A DNA stretch of 7,837 nucleotides. Source: an uncultured Collinsella sp. (GTDB lineage: Bacteria; Actinomycetota; Coriobacteriia; Coriobacteriales; Coriobacteriaceae). Below, in pieces: positions 1-6,648 of this stretch (the first letter of the stretch is position 1; each line of letters starts with the position of its first letter). The position numbers were made by a program, and so were the translations under genes. Under the pieces are notes generated by a model that did not search any database, was not told where the DNA came from, and saw nothing but the letters and a program-made list of their open reading frames with translations. The stretch is taken from NCBI GenBank assembly GCA_900555815.1, contig USMR01000033.1, positions 1-7,837 of the forward strand, written 5' to 3'.

Positions 1-745
1 CGAAAACTTCGTTGGCGTTGGTCATCTTCGAGATCTCGGCGTTGAGATAGGACGGCACCTCGCTTTCTAAGCGTGCGCCAGGTTCCGTGACGAGCTCGAT
101 GATGTTGTCGCGTACGCTTTGGGATTGATCGATGAGGCGATTGTAAAAGGGGATACCGCCAAAAACGCTATAGAGTCGCACCTTGTCCTCGGGCGAGAAC
201 GCGGGATAGAACTTCGCAGCGTCAAAGTAATCCATGGGCTTAAGCTCAAGCGCGAGATCAATTCGCCCGTAGAGGGGGCTTTCATGCTCGATGAGGGATT
301 TCATAATCTCAACGTAGGAGCCACAAAGGACAATGTTTAAACGTGAGTCTTCCCTGTGGGCGTCGATTGAGGTCTGAAGAATGCTGTCTAAGCCTTTAAC
401 CGCATCTCTCAAGTAGGGGTATTCGTCGAGAACAAGGGTAATGTTCTTGTCTTTGGCTTGGGCAAACAGAAATTCGATGAGCTCGCGGATGCCTGTGAAG
501 GCGAGCGGAGGAAAGCTCAGCGCTTCAGCAACAAGGACGGACAGACTCTCGAGGTTGTCTGCCTCGGAGGTTTGGCGGCACTCGTAATAGACCGTTGCGA
601 CGTCCGGCAAATCGGTTAGCGCCTGCTTGATGAGCTCACTTTTTCCGACGCGACGCCTGCCGTAAATGAGAACATTGCGCTGCTCGGGTGCTTTGAGCGT
701 TTTCTTAATACGGGCGAGCTCACGCTCCCTGCCAATGAATTCCAC
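1..745 (-). CDS. AAA-type ATP-binding protein, archaeal ATPase/DUF234 style (C-terminus outside window)
   Basis: Only the first 248 codons are present; the reading frame runs off the left edge. It starts at GTG 743-745, because the codon just before it in frame is TAA. A Shine-Dalgarno AAGGAA lies at 754-759. Residues 28-38 carry a P-loop (YGRRRVGKSEL) and residues 102-109 a Walker B stretch (ITLVLDEY). A sensor-1-like LCGSY lies near 140-144, SPLYGR at 156-161 and GGIPFY at 196-201. This set of motifs is typical of prokaryotic AAA/STAND-like ATPases of the archaeal ATPase family. Those proteins usually continue with a winged-helix linker and a DUF234 nuclease-like C-terminal domain, to about 450-480 residues; that part cannot be seen here. 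The cellular role of the family is poorly defined. The promoter region carries a striking inverted-repeat cluster (746-851), which suggests autoregulation or a mobile, self-contained unit. The ATPase fold is secure; the exact subfamily is less so. Confidence 0.88.
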   Translation of the reverse strand, partial: MEFIGRERELARIKKTLKAPEQRNVLIYGRRRVGKSELIKQALTDLPDVATVYYECRQTSEADNLESLSVLVAEALSFPPLAFTGIRELIEFLFAQAKDKNITLVLDEYPYLRDAVKGLDSILQTSIDAHREDSRLNIVLCGSYVEIMKSLIEHESPLYGRIDLALELKPMDYFDAAKFYPAFSPEDKVRLYSVFGGIPFYNRLIDQSQSVRDNIIELVTEPGARLESEVPSYLNAEISKMTNANEVF

Positions 746-851
746 TTACTCGGTTCCTTCCGACTCGGTTTTGTCCGAGTTAATTGTATCGCATGGATCA
801 GTTTATGCTCGAGTTTACTCGGACAAAACCGAGTCGGTTCTGCCCGAGTAA
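746..851. repeat. Nested inverted-repeat cluster, four ACTCGG-N6-CCGAGT units
   Basis: Two 35-base arms, 746-780 and 817-851, are inverted copies separated by 36 bases. They match at 29 of 35 positions, and the inner 21 bases (760-780 and 817-837) are perfect. All six mismatches fall together in one spacer. Each arm is made of two overlapping 18-base dyads. Unit 1 is ACTCGG/CCGACT (748-765), unit 2 ACTCGG/CCGAGT (763-780), unit 3 ACTCGG/CCGAGT (817-834) and unit 4 AGTCGG/CCGAGT (832-849). Half-sites are conserved while two of the 6-base spacers vary, which is the pattern expected of protein-binding half-sites. The cluster abuts the ATPase start codon and flanks a candidate -10 element. It is most likely a multi-site operator; an RNA hairpin role or the end of a mobile unit is possible. 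Confidence 0.85.
783..812 (-). promoter_or_regulatory. Candidate promoter of the ATPase gene
   Basis: On the minus strand a TACAAT hexamer (783-788) matches a sigma-70 -10 element at five of six positions. It sits in the AT-richer spacer between the two repeat arms. No convincing -35 is seen at 16-18 base spacing; the best is TCGAGC at 807-812. If the promoter is real, transcription would begin inside unit 2 of the repeat cluster, so a protein bound there would block initiation. This is a positional inference. Confidence 0.3.
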
Positions 852-895
852 ATTTGAAGGCGGCCGAATGCGTCTTGCTGCGTTTGCGGTTGGAT

Positions 896-911
896 ACGTT
901 GTCGAAAACGT
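896..911. promoter_or_regulatory. 16-base dyad, possible operator
   Basis: ACGTTGTCGAAAACGT pairs with its own reverse complement at seven of eight positions; only 901/906 mismatch. It lies about 240 bases before the lipoprotein start. It may be a regulator-binding site, but no partner is identified. Confidence 0.3.
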
Positions 912-922
912 GTCGTGCGGAT

Positions 923-941
923 TGTTGGATCGAATCGAACA
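923..941. promoter_or_regulatory. 19-base dyad, possible operator
   Basis: The sequence has the form TGTTnGATnnnATCnAACA, with 7-base interrupted half-sites around a CGA centre. Interrupted palindromes of this size are common repressor sites, but nothing here names the protein. Confidence 0.3.
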
Positions 942-960
942 TTGGGACAGACGTCTCGTT

Positions 961-1004
961 TTATGGGCCGGGGGCGTGCATGTGCGAGTTCTTTTGGCCC
1001 ATAA
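961..1004. repeat. 9-base inverted repeat TTATGGGCC / GGCCCATAA
   Basis: TTATGGGCC at 961-969 is matched exactly by its reverse complement at 996-1004, with 26 bases between. The centre-to-centre distance is 35 bases. It could be a pair of binding sites or a hairpin in a leader RNA. It has no T-tract, so it is not a terminator. Confidence 0.35.
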
Positions 1005-1133
1005 GGAACGCTGGTGGGTCGTTATTTGGGCCACGGGTCACTTCGCCGGCGCCGTGTTTCGTCATACGCTCATAGTGGAAGCCGATGCCACGGGGTCGAC
1101 TTGGGACTCGGGCAATGGATGAGCTGCAAGCCG

Positions 1134-1140
1134 AAAGGAG
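1134..1140 (+). promoter_or_regulatory. Ribosome binding site of the lipoprotein gene
   Basis: AAAGGAG lies eight bases before ATG 1149. It decides the start, because longer in-frame starts (for example GTG or ATG near 1014-1119) lack such a site and would bury the signal peptide. Confidence 0.85.
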
Positions 1141-1148
1141 CGGTGAGA

Positions 1149-2168
1149 ATGATGAGGCCCATGACAAAGAAACTGCTGTTAGGAATTCCCACCGTGACGC
1201 TTTCGGCTGTGCTGGCGTGTACAGTGGCCGGCTGTGGCGGTAGTGCTCCGAGCGGCTCGCCTGGCGGTTCGGGCGGCAGCGCGCCTGTGCAGGAAAAGCC
1301 CAGGGCCTATGATTCGCAGACGGTCGAGGTGGCAGGCATTACCTATGAGTCGGTGGCTCACGGTACGTTCTATCGCGGCGATGCCAAGCTGCAGGACGGC
1401 TTTTACCTGCACATCAAGATCACCAACAACAACACAAAGAACAGGACGTTCAGTTCCTTTAACGTGCATGCTGCCCAGGGCGATCTTGAGGCAGGCGACC
1501 CGTTGTTTACTTCCGGCAAGGCGGCCGTGCTCGACTACGTTGCAAGCGAGGCTCCCGATGAGCTGCACGAGGGCATCGACCTTTCCGAGAGGCCAGATAT
1601 CGGCCCGGGCGAGACCGTTGAGTACGTGTATTTCTGGGCGCCCAAGACGGCGTACTACGGGCCCATCACTGTCGAGTTCGTAGACGCTTATGCCCCCGCC
1701 AAGAATCATGAGGCCATGCACTTTGACACCACGGGATGCGAGACCAAGGAGTTCAAGGCGGCCGGCGGCGTGGCCGATTCTGGCGAGAAGGCAGATTTAA
1801 CGGGCATCGACTGCGCATCGTACAGCATCGAGGCCGCCGATGGGTACACGCTGGATTCGTCCGACGAAGAGCGCGAAAAGGCAAACTTCTTCCACGACGA
1901 GACTGGAGGACGCCTGAACATCAGCATCTTCCCGCGCTCGCCGGAGGAAGAGGTTGCAAGCCTAGAGCAGGTCTACGAAGGCAAGGAGACAACAACCGAC
2001 CAGGTCGAGTACAACGGCATAACGTGGCTGCGCTTTACCGGTCCCGACAACGGCCATACGCTGTTTGCGACGGCTCCCGCGACGGGCGAGACCGTCCGCG
2101 TGTCGATTGGCTGGAAGATCTATTGGGCCGCCGCCGCGCCCATGATGGAGGCATTGAAGCTCAAGTAG
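1149..2168 (+). CDS. Secreted lipoprotein, DUF5067-like N-terminal domain plus a second extracellular domain
   Basis: This is a 339-aa protein. Residues 1-29 form a lipoprotein signal peptide: basic start with KK at 7-8, a hydrophobic core, and lipobox VAGC with the modified cysteine at 29. It should be anchored to the outer face of the membrane. A flexible Gly/Ser/Pro linker (30-48) follows. Residues 58-183 look like the DUF5067/DUF4352 extracellular immunoglobulin-like fold: an HIKITNNN strand, polar Asn/Thr-rich turns, and the late GPGETVEYVYFW strand. A second domain spans about 214-339 and was not recognised; it contains Cys221 (another Cys is at 196) and ends in a PMMEALKLK helix. The start is set by AAAGGAG at 1134-1140, and the stop is TAG, followed by a terminator. 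The gene appears monocistronic. Its function is unknown; such lipoproteins may sense, bind or protect at the envelope. The domain name is a recollection of family style, not a search result. Confidence 0.85.
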   Translation: MMRPMTKKLLLGIPTVTLSAVLACTVAGCGGSAPSGSPGGSGGSAPVQEKPRAYDSQTVEVAGITYESVAHGTFYRGDAKLQDGFYLHIKITNNNTKNRTFSSFNVHAAQGDLEAGDPLFTSGKAAVLDYVASEAPDELHEGIDLSERPDIGPGETVEYVYFWAPKTAYYGPITVEFVDAYAPAKNHEAMHFDTTGCETKEFKAAGGVADSGEKADLTGIDCASYSIEAADGYTLDSSDEEREKANFFHDETGGRLNISIFPRSPEEEVASLEQVYEGKETTTDQVEYNGITWLRFTGPDNGHTLFATAPATGETVRVSIGWKIYWAAAAPMMEALKLK

Positions 2169-2198
2169 CGGGTTGCGATTCCCATGTCAGGCGACTCA

Positions 2199-2233
2199 GG
2201 GCTGGCTCCGAGTTATCGGGGCCAGCCCCTTTT
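2199..2233 (+). terminator. Rho-independent terminator after the lipoprotein gene
   Basis: A 12-base-pair stem (2199-2210 with 2217-2228, one G-T pair) has an AGTTAT loop. The stem base is GGGCTGGC/GCCAGCCC and is followed by CTTTT at 2229-2233. It lies 30 bases after the TAG stop. The opposite strand has no T-tract after the hairpin, so it serves the converging minus-strand gene poorly or not at all. Confidence 0.8.
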
Positions 2234-2280
2234 GGTGTTCGATGAGCCGAGTCGGCGTCTCTCACAAAAGTAACTAGGAG

Positions 2281-5037
2281 CTAGCGAGACCTATCCGAAT
2301 TGACCTCATTGGCGGTGTCTTTTTCGAGCGCCGTGCGGCGGGCGCTGTAGGCGATGAGGCCGGCGCCTGCCGCGGCGAGTGCTGTAGCGGCTGCCGTAAG
2401 GGGAGCATTGACATCGCCCGTGCCAGCGAGCGCGCCCGCTTTTCCGGAGCGCTTGTTATTGCTGTGGTCCTTGCCACTGCCGGAGCTCCTTCCGCCGGAG
2501 CCGCCGCCCTCGTCGGTACCGCCGCCACTCGAGCCGCCATCGTCGTCTGCTGTCATCGGGGCGTCGTGAAGTTCTGTCGTATCCGCGCTGTCGCATACGC
2601 CGACCTGAACTTCTGAGCGTTCGCATGCCGCGTCGGGCACATGAAGCTCGTGCAGTACGGCACCCAGCGCCGAGTTTGCGCCCGGTCGAATTTCCTCGAG
2701 CGTTACGGGATCGAGCGCCACCAGATTACGCGCCTTCGCATATAGCGTTACGCGTTTGCCCACCTCGTCGCTCCAACTCTCGGGGATGGCGAAGCTCATG
2801 CGGAACTGTGCCGTGCAACCCGGTGCCAGCACGGCGTTGCCGCTGTCGGCTACCAGCGGGTGCGTTGCAAAACGTGCGCCCAGCGTCTCGAGCGCGTACT
2901 TCACGTGTGCCATGTCGTTGGCCGAAGCATCCTCGGCAAGCTCCGGATCGTAGATCGATGCCATGCGTGCGTTCGCTCCGAACCCGATGGATGCGCTGGA
3001 GAACGGCTGGCTGGAGCCCTCTCGGTACAGATCGATCGTGCCGGCGGTCAGCAAGGTGTTGCCGTCGTTTCGCACCGTGACCATGAAGGATTCGCCTGCT
3101 GCTCCGGGCACCACCGCGCCCGAGGTAGCGACCGCGCCCGTCGGAGTGGCACACGCCACCAAGGGCACTTCGATGCCGTGTAGTTCTGCCTCGCTCTTCT
3201 CCGCGCTCACAATGTGCGTGGCGAGCGCGGAGAGCATGCTCCCCGACGTCAAAAATGTCGTTATCTGATCGACGGGATGGTCCAGCTCGCACATCACGAA
3301 CGGCTCCGTAAACAGATCGCCTGACAAGGTGCTGGCGAAGATGCGGAAGTGCTTGCCCATCACTGCTACCGGGTTGCCTTCTTCGTCGTAGGTTTGCCCC
3401 ACCTTGCCATCGGTGTTCTCTACATAGAGCACGCACCTGCCGTTGTTGCTTACGCTAAACGATGCCGGGCCACAGCCTGCGGCACCCACGGGCTGCGTTG
3501 CAAATGCCGATGCGCCTCGCGTCCAAGTAATATGCTGCAGTTGCTCGTTGACGGTAGACAAAAAGCCCGTGTGCTGCGGCCACGGCACCGCGTGGGGTAC
3601 TGTGGCATCTGGCGACATAACGCCCCAGCCCGCAATGGACTGGCCGATCACGGCGTACGATGCACAGCCACAACCGCCTGCGGTCTCGTATGCAACGGGC
3701 ACCACCATTTTGCCGTTGATATTCTCGGGCGCGCCGAGCTCGATGCTCGACGGTGCCTGTGGAAAGCGGAGGACCTGACGGAACGTGAGACTGTCGCCCG
3801 AAACGTCCGACCACAGGGTAAAGCACTCCAGCGCAACCTCGGCCTCGCTGCCGAGCGCCTTTTCTGCGGTGGTTCCGCGACGGTGGAGGTAGGCGCCCGA
3901 CAGGCGCCCGTCGACAAGTGTCTTGCTCACCGTGATACGTGGGCACTGCAGGCAATGGTAGCCATCCTCCTGAAGGCGGCCGCGCGAGATGCTGCGCCAC
4001 GACGTGTGCGATATCACGCGAACTCCGTCGTTGCTTATGCGCAGGCGCACAACGGACAGTATGCCGGATGTGCTCGCCGTATCGAAAAGGGTGTTGTCAC
4101 CGGCGGGGCGCTCGCCCGAGACCAGCAGCACGTAGGCGTCCTGGTTTCCTCTTCCGTCCGTATATTCCACCACGTCGAAGTCGTAATCGTATATGCCGTC
4201 GCGCTCCACGTCGCCCTCGCCAAACCCAAGGGGAAAGTCCACAGGCGTGGGAGCGGACCACGTTCCGTTTGCCTTTGTGTGTACCACCAGGCGCGAGCGA
4301 CCATTGTCGCCGTAGCGCACCGAGGCGATACGGAACAGGCATTCTACGCCGGCAATCATTGCCAGCTTCATGTGGGCTTCGCTGAGCACGCCAGCAAACA
4401 GCACGTTGTCGCTCGAGGGCTTGATGCCGCCACGCTCGTCCTCCGACACGCCGGCAGAATTGGCGTTCGGGTCGGCAACGGTGTTCGTTGCCTGACCGAT
4501 GTAGGTGTACTCATACATCGGCGCGGCGTTTTCGTCGTTCTCTATCAGTGCATGGACGAAATGCTCGATCTGTCCCGTGTCGTCGCTTTCTGCATCCGCC
4601 TCGAGCTCAATGCGCGTGACCGCTTGATCCCAATCGCGCACGACAGGCGCGGCGTTTACGGCAGTGGCCTTAACCTCGGCGCGTGCGAGCAGTTCGGCGT
4701 TGGTGACGATGGTGGCCGATGCGATAAATTGCGGCACGCCGCCCGCCTCAATGTTGCCGGCCGAGCCGAAGCGGGCATCCAGCGTATAAGGCGTATCTCC
4801 ACCCAATGCGAGCTCAGAGCGCTGGAGCACATACTGGTCGCCATTGTTCACCGACATATTCCACGAATCGATGAGTGTGGGCCACGACCCCGACCAAGCC
4901 TTGGTGGTCCACTTGAACATTACGAACTGGAGTATCACATCGACATCGACGTCTGCACCTACGCGCAGTCGCGGAAGCTGGTGTCCATCTGCCTTCTCGT
5001 ACCCAATGAACAGCGTGAGGGATGCGGCGCCGCGCAC
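2281..5037 (-). CDS. C-terminal part of a split cell-wall-anchored surface protein (LAGTG sorting signal)
   Basis: This frame gives 918 aa from GTG 5035-5037. It has no Shine-Dalgarno before that GTG, nor before the next in-frame ATG (near 4918-4920). It has no signal peptide. It continues without a frame change from the 518-aa upstream frame, which ends at TAG 5092-5094 only 54 bases earlier. It is therefore best read as the remainder of one 1455-residue protein. Most of the length is rich in beta-strand patterns with no domain I can name. A CARDB-like stretch (TVRNDGNTLL onward) lies around 2750-3090. Cysteines occur as CLQC (3943-3954) and CGC (3664-3672). Near the end come a long Gly/Ser/Asp linker, then LAGTG (2416-2430), an Ala-rich hydrophobic segment and ARR. 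That is a sortase sorting signal of the LAxTG kind known for class E sortases in Actinomycetota. Whether this part is translated depends on readthrough. Confidence 0.75.
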   Translation of the reverse strand: MRGAASLTLFIGYEKADGHQLPRLRVGADVDVDVILQFVMFKWTTKAWSGSWPTLIDSWNMSVNNGDQYVLQRSELALGGDTPYTLDARFGSAGNIEAGGVPQFIASATIVTNAELLARAEVKATAVNAAPVVRDWDQAVTRIELEADAESDDTGQIEHFVHALIENDENAAPMYEYTYIGQATNTVADPNANSAGVSEDERGGIKPSSDNVLFAGVLSEAHMKLAMIAGVECLFRIASVRYGDNGRSRLVVHTKANGTWSAPTPVDFPLGFGEGDVERDGIYDYDFDVVEYTDGRGNQDAYVLLVSGERPAGDNTLFDTASTSGILSVVRLRISNDGVRVISHTSWRSISRGRLQEDGYHCLQCPRITVSKTLVDGRLSGAYLHRRGTTAEKALGSEAEVALECFTLWSDVSGDSLTFRQVLRFPQAPSSIELGAPENINGKMVVPVAYETAGGCGCASYAVIGQSIAGWGVMSPDATVPHAVPWPQHTGFLSTVNEQLQHITWTRGASAFATQPVGAAGCGPASFSVSNNGRCVLYVENTDGKVGQTYDEEGNPVAVMGKHFRIFASTLSGDLFTEPFVMCELDHPVDQITTFLTSGSMLSALATHIVSAEKSEAELHGIEVPLVACATPTGAVATSGAVVPGAAGESFMVTVRNDGNTLLTAGTIDLYREGSSQPFSSASIGFGANARMASIYDPELAEDASANDMAHVKYALETLGARFATHPLVADSGNAVLAPGCTAQFRMSFAIPESWSDEVGKRVTLYAKARNLVALDPVTLEEIRPGANSALGAVLHELHVPDAACERSEVQVGVCDSADTTELHDAPMTADDDGGSSGGGTDEGGGSGGRSSGSGKDHSNNKRSGKAGALAGTGDVNAPLTAAATALAAAGAGLIAYSARRTALEKDTANEVNSDRSR
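2416..2430 (-). other. LAGTG sortase recognition motif
   Basis: LAGTG-D is followed by about 20 small hydrophobic residues and then ARR, which is the standard three-part sorting signal. LAxTG, not LPxTG, is the established preference of class E sortases. The tail after ARR (about 17 residues, polar) is longer than usual. Confidence 0.75.
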
Positions 5038-5091
5038 GGCAGACGAAGCGACGCCTGCAACGCCGGCGCCAAAGGTGACGGCAAGCCCGAT

Positions 5092-5094
5092 CTA
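5092..5094 (-). other. In-frame TAG codon splitting the surface-protein gene
   Basis: The minus-strand reading is ATC TAG ATC. Both sides are in the same frame, and both look coding, with alternating beta-strand patterns running up to and straight on from it (SGSFTI, TAG, IGLAVTFGAG). The 18 codons between the TAG and the first GTG are open and protein-like. Three other genes in the window also end in TAG, so TAG is an ordinary stop in this organism. The likely explanations are a nonsense mutation, a sequencing error or regulated readthrough. Confidence 0.8.
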
Positions 5095-6648
5095 GATGGT
5101 GAACGAGCCCGACGTGTTTGAATAGTCGAGCGAAATGTTTTTAAAAAACGCCGCGCCGCTGCCGTGCGTGTGGACACCCACGGCGAGCGCCAGTTTTGCC
5201 AGCACCCAGGGGTTGACGTTTAGGAAAAATGGCACCGGTCCTAGGGTAAACTGCTCGGTCCAATTGAGGTCGGTTCTTACCTGGAAGAGGTCCTTAATAT
5301 TGCCGTATGCGGGGTCGTTGTTGTTACCCCAGGTTTTGCCCACCCAATCGTAGGCGAGCGAGCCGTACAACTGTGTGGCGATATCCATCGTGAACAGCGG
5401 CGTGCAATGGTGGCGAAGGAGCTTGGTGTTTCTTGGATCGGTGCCCGAACCGGCACTCATACTCTTGTACTGATTCCACTTCCCCTCCATCTCGTCGAGG
5501 TAGCGGTTTGCCTGCTTGGCGCCCGACTCGCGCGGCGATTTCTTCCAGTATTCCGGATCAGGGTTGCCCGAATCGTTCATATAGCTGGCTGGTTTGTATC
5601 CTCCGCCAAACAGCACGTATCCAGCAAACGAGAAATCGAAGAGGATTGGAAATGTGGGCATCCAACACGTGAACTTATTACCACCGATGCCGGGAAACGA
5701 TGCGGGGAAATCAAACGGAGTGATCTCCTGGTCCATGGTGGTGGGAATGATGGTGGTCGAGCCTGATTCCGCCTTTGCGGCCGGCGCGGCGACAACGGCC
5801 ATGGGGGAGGAGAGCGTGTAGGTTTTGCCCTGATAGTCGAGGACAAAGCGCAGCTTGCACCCTTCTTCCAGAAGGCCCGATGCCGCATCGAGGAGCTTGT
5901 CTTCGAGTGTGAACGTTGCCAGATTATTCGCACCCGATGCACCGGCCTTGATCTGGCCGATCTGTGTGACGGTTTCGGCTGAGCTGCCCGTGGCGGGCAA
6001 TACCTTGTTGATGCACAGCGTTGCCTGTCCACCCTGTGGCAGATGTGCCTGCACGGTAAAGGAGTGCGTATCGGGCTGCCCGTTTGCCGTGTCGTCCTTC
6101 GGCAATGCCATGAACGTGGCTTCAGCGTACTGGATGTCCCATTCGTCGAATGTGAGCTGGCGGAAGTACGGCTCGCCGTCGGAAAGCGGACGCGTGGGCG
6201 CGGTTATGGCGGTGCCGCCCTGGATACGCGCAAGGGGAATCTCGACATCACGGTAGCCCGCCATGCTAATGGAGATGCCGCCGTTAAAGTCGTACGCGTC
6301 GAGAAGCGTTGCCTCGTCCACGTAGCCTTCCGAAAGCGGCGCGACCTCAAAGATGGCCGTGCCTTCTTCATCGGTAGTGGCGGTGAGCTGCTTGCCTGCG
6401 GCATAGCGCGATGTGAGCGTGACCTGGGCACCCGTGATGGGCGTATTCTTGTTGGCGACGTCGACCACGACCACACCAAACATGGTGCGCGAGAGAACGA
6501 GCACCCTGAAGGGGTCTTTTTCGTCGGCATAGGCTTCGGTGGGCGGGGTAGGGAATATGAAGGCGTTTGCGCTTCCCGGCACGCGCGGCAACATAATGCT
6601 CGCCAGCGAGGACGCTCCGGCAACAAGTAACGAACGGCGATCAAGCAT
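5092..6648 (-). CDS. N-terminal part of a split surface protein, Tat-type signal peptide and Ig-like/CarboxypepD_reg-like domain
   Basis: The 518-aa product starts at ATG 6646-6648, set by GGGAG (6655-6659) six bases upstream. A start further upstream at 6744 would put 32 non-signal residues ahead of the export signal. Residues 3-11 (DRRSLLVAG) resemble a twin-arginine motif, followed by a modest hydrophobic stretch. Cleavage is plausible after ANA-29 or AYA-41. Residues about 57-130 look like a carboxypeptidase-regulatory-like or MSP-type beta sandwich (GVVVVDVANKNTPITGAQVT, then TDEEGTAIFEV). The remainder, from about 150 to 518, is beta-rich and was not recognised. The frame ends at TAG 5092-5094 but continues in phase into the C-terminal part, which carries the linker and LAGTG anchor. 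If termination is complete, this part would be exported but not wall-anchored. It lies 156 bases downstream of the LuxR-type regulator gene on the same strand. Confidence 0.8.
   Translation of the reverse strand: MLDRRSLLVAGASSLASIMLPRVPGSANAFIFPTPPTEAYADEKDPFRVLVLSRTMFGVVVVDVANKNTPITGAQVTLTSRYAAGKQLTATTDEEGTAIFEVAPLSEGYVDEATLLDAYDFNGGISISMAGYRDVEIPLARIQGGTAITAPTRPLSDGEPYFRQLTFDEWDIQYAEATFMALPKDDTANGQPDTHSFTVQAHLPQGGQATLCINKVLPATGSSAETVTQIGQIKAGASGANNLATFTLEDKLLDAASGLLEEGCKLRFVLDYQGKTYTLSSPMAVVAAPAAKAESGSTTIIPTTMDQEITPFDFPASFPGIGGNKFTCWMPTFPILFDFSFAGYVLFGGGYKPASYMNDSGNPDPEYWKKSPRESGAKQANRYLDEMEGKWNQYKSMSAGSGTDPRNTKLLRHHCTPLFTMDIATQLYGSLAYDWVGKTWGNNNDPAYGNIKDLFQVRTDLNWTEQFTLGPVPFFLNVNPWVLAKLALAVGVHTHGSGAAFFKNISLDYSNTSGSFTI

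Larger units (their letters stand above)
852..1148. other. Intergenic region upstream of the lipoprotein gene
   Basis: No supported gene is present. Open frames here have no ribosome binding site and no recognisable product. The region holds three dyad symmetries (896-911, 923-941 and 961-969 with 996-1004), described separately, and ends in the lipoprotein ribosome binding site. No clear sigma-70 promoter with good -35 and -10 boxes could be picked out, although the lipoprotein promoter must presumably lie here. Confidence 0.6.

Noticed and set aside
746..851. CRISPR array
   Set aside because: The repeats are inverted, overlapping and without regular unique spacers of 30 or so bases, and no cas gene is present.
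616..942. Minus-strand frame of 108 codons spanning the inverted-repeat cluster
   Set aside because: It overlaps the ATPase gene out of frame, and its translation through the repeat gives repetitive artefacts. There is no ribosome site.
1014..1148. Longer N-terminus for the lipoprotein from an upstream start
   Set aside because: It would add 45 Arg/Gly-rich residues before a good signal peptide, and the AAAGGAG site clearly serves ATG 1149.
1179..1721. Minus-strand open frame of 180 codons opposite the lipoprotein gene
   Set aside because: It is a shadow of the lipoprotein coding strand, with no ribosome binding site and no recognisable product.
5092..5094. TAG reassigned to an amino acid in this organism
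   Set aside because: The lipoprotein, the LuxR gene and the surface-protein locus all end in TAG, and the lipoprotein TAG is followed directly by a terminator. General reassignment is therefore unlikely; only local readthrough or mutation remains.
3349..5121. Plus-strand open frame of 590 codons opposite the surface-protein gene
   Set aside because: It lies wholly antisense to a frame with protein-like composition and anchor. Its translation is rich in Arg, His and Cys with no domain, and no ribosome site precedes it. Long antisense frames are expected in GC-rich DNA.
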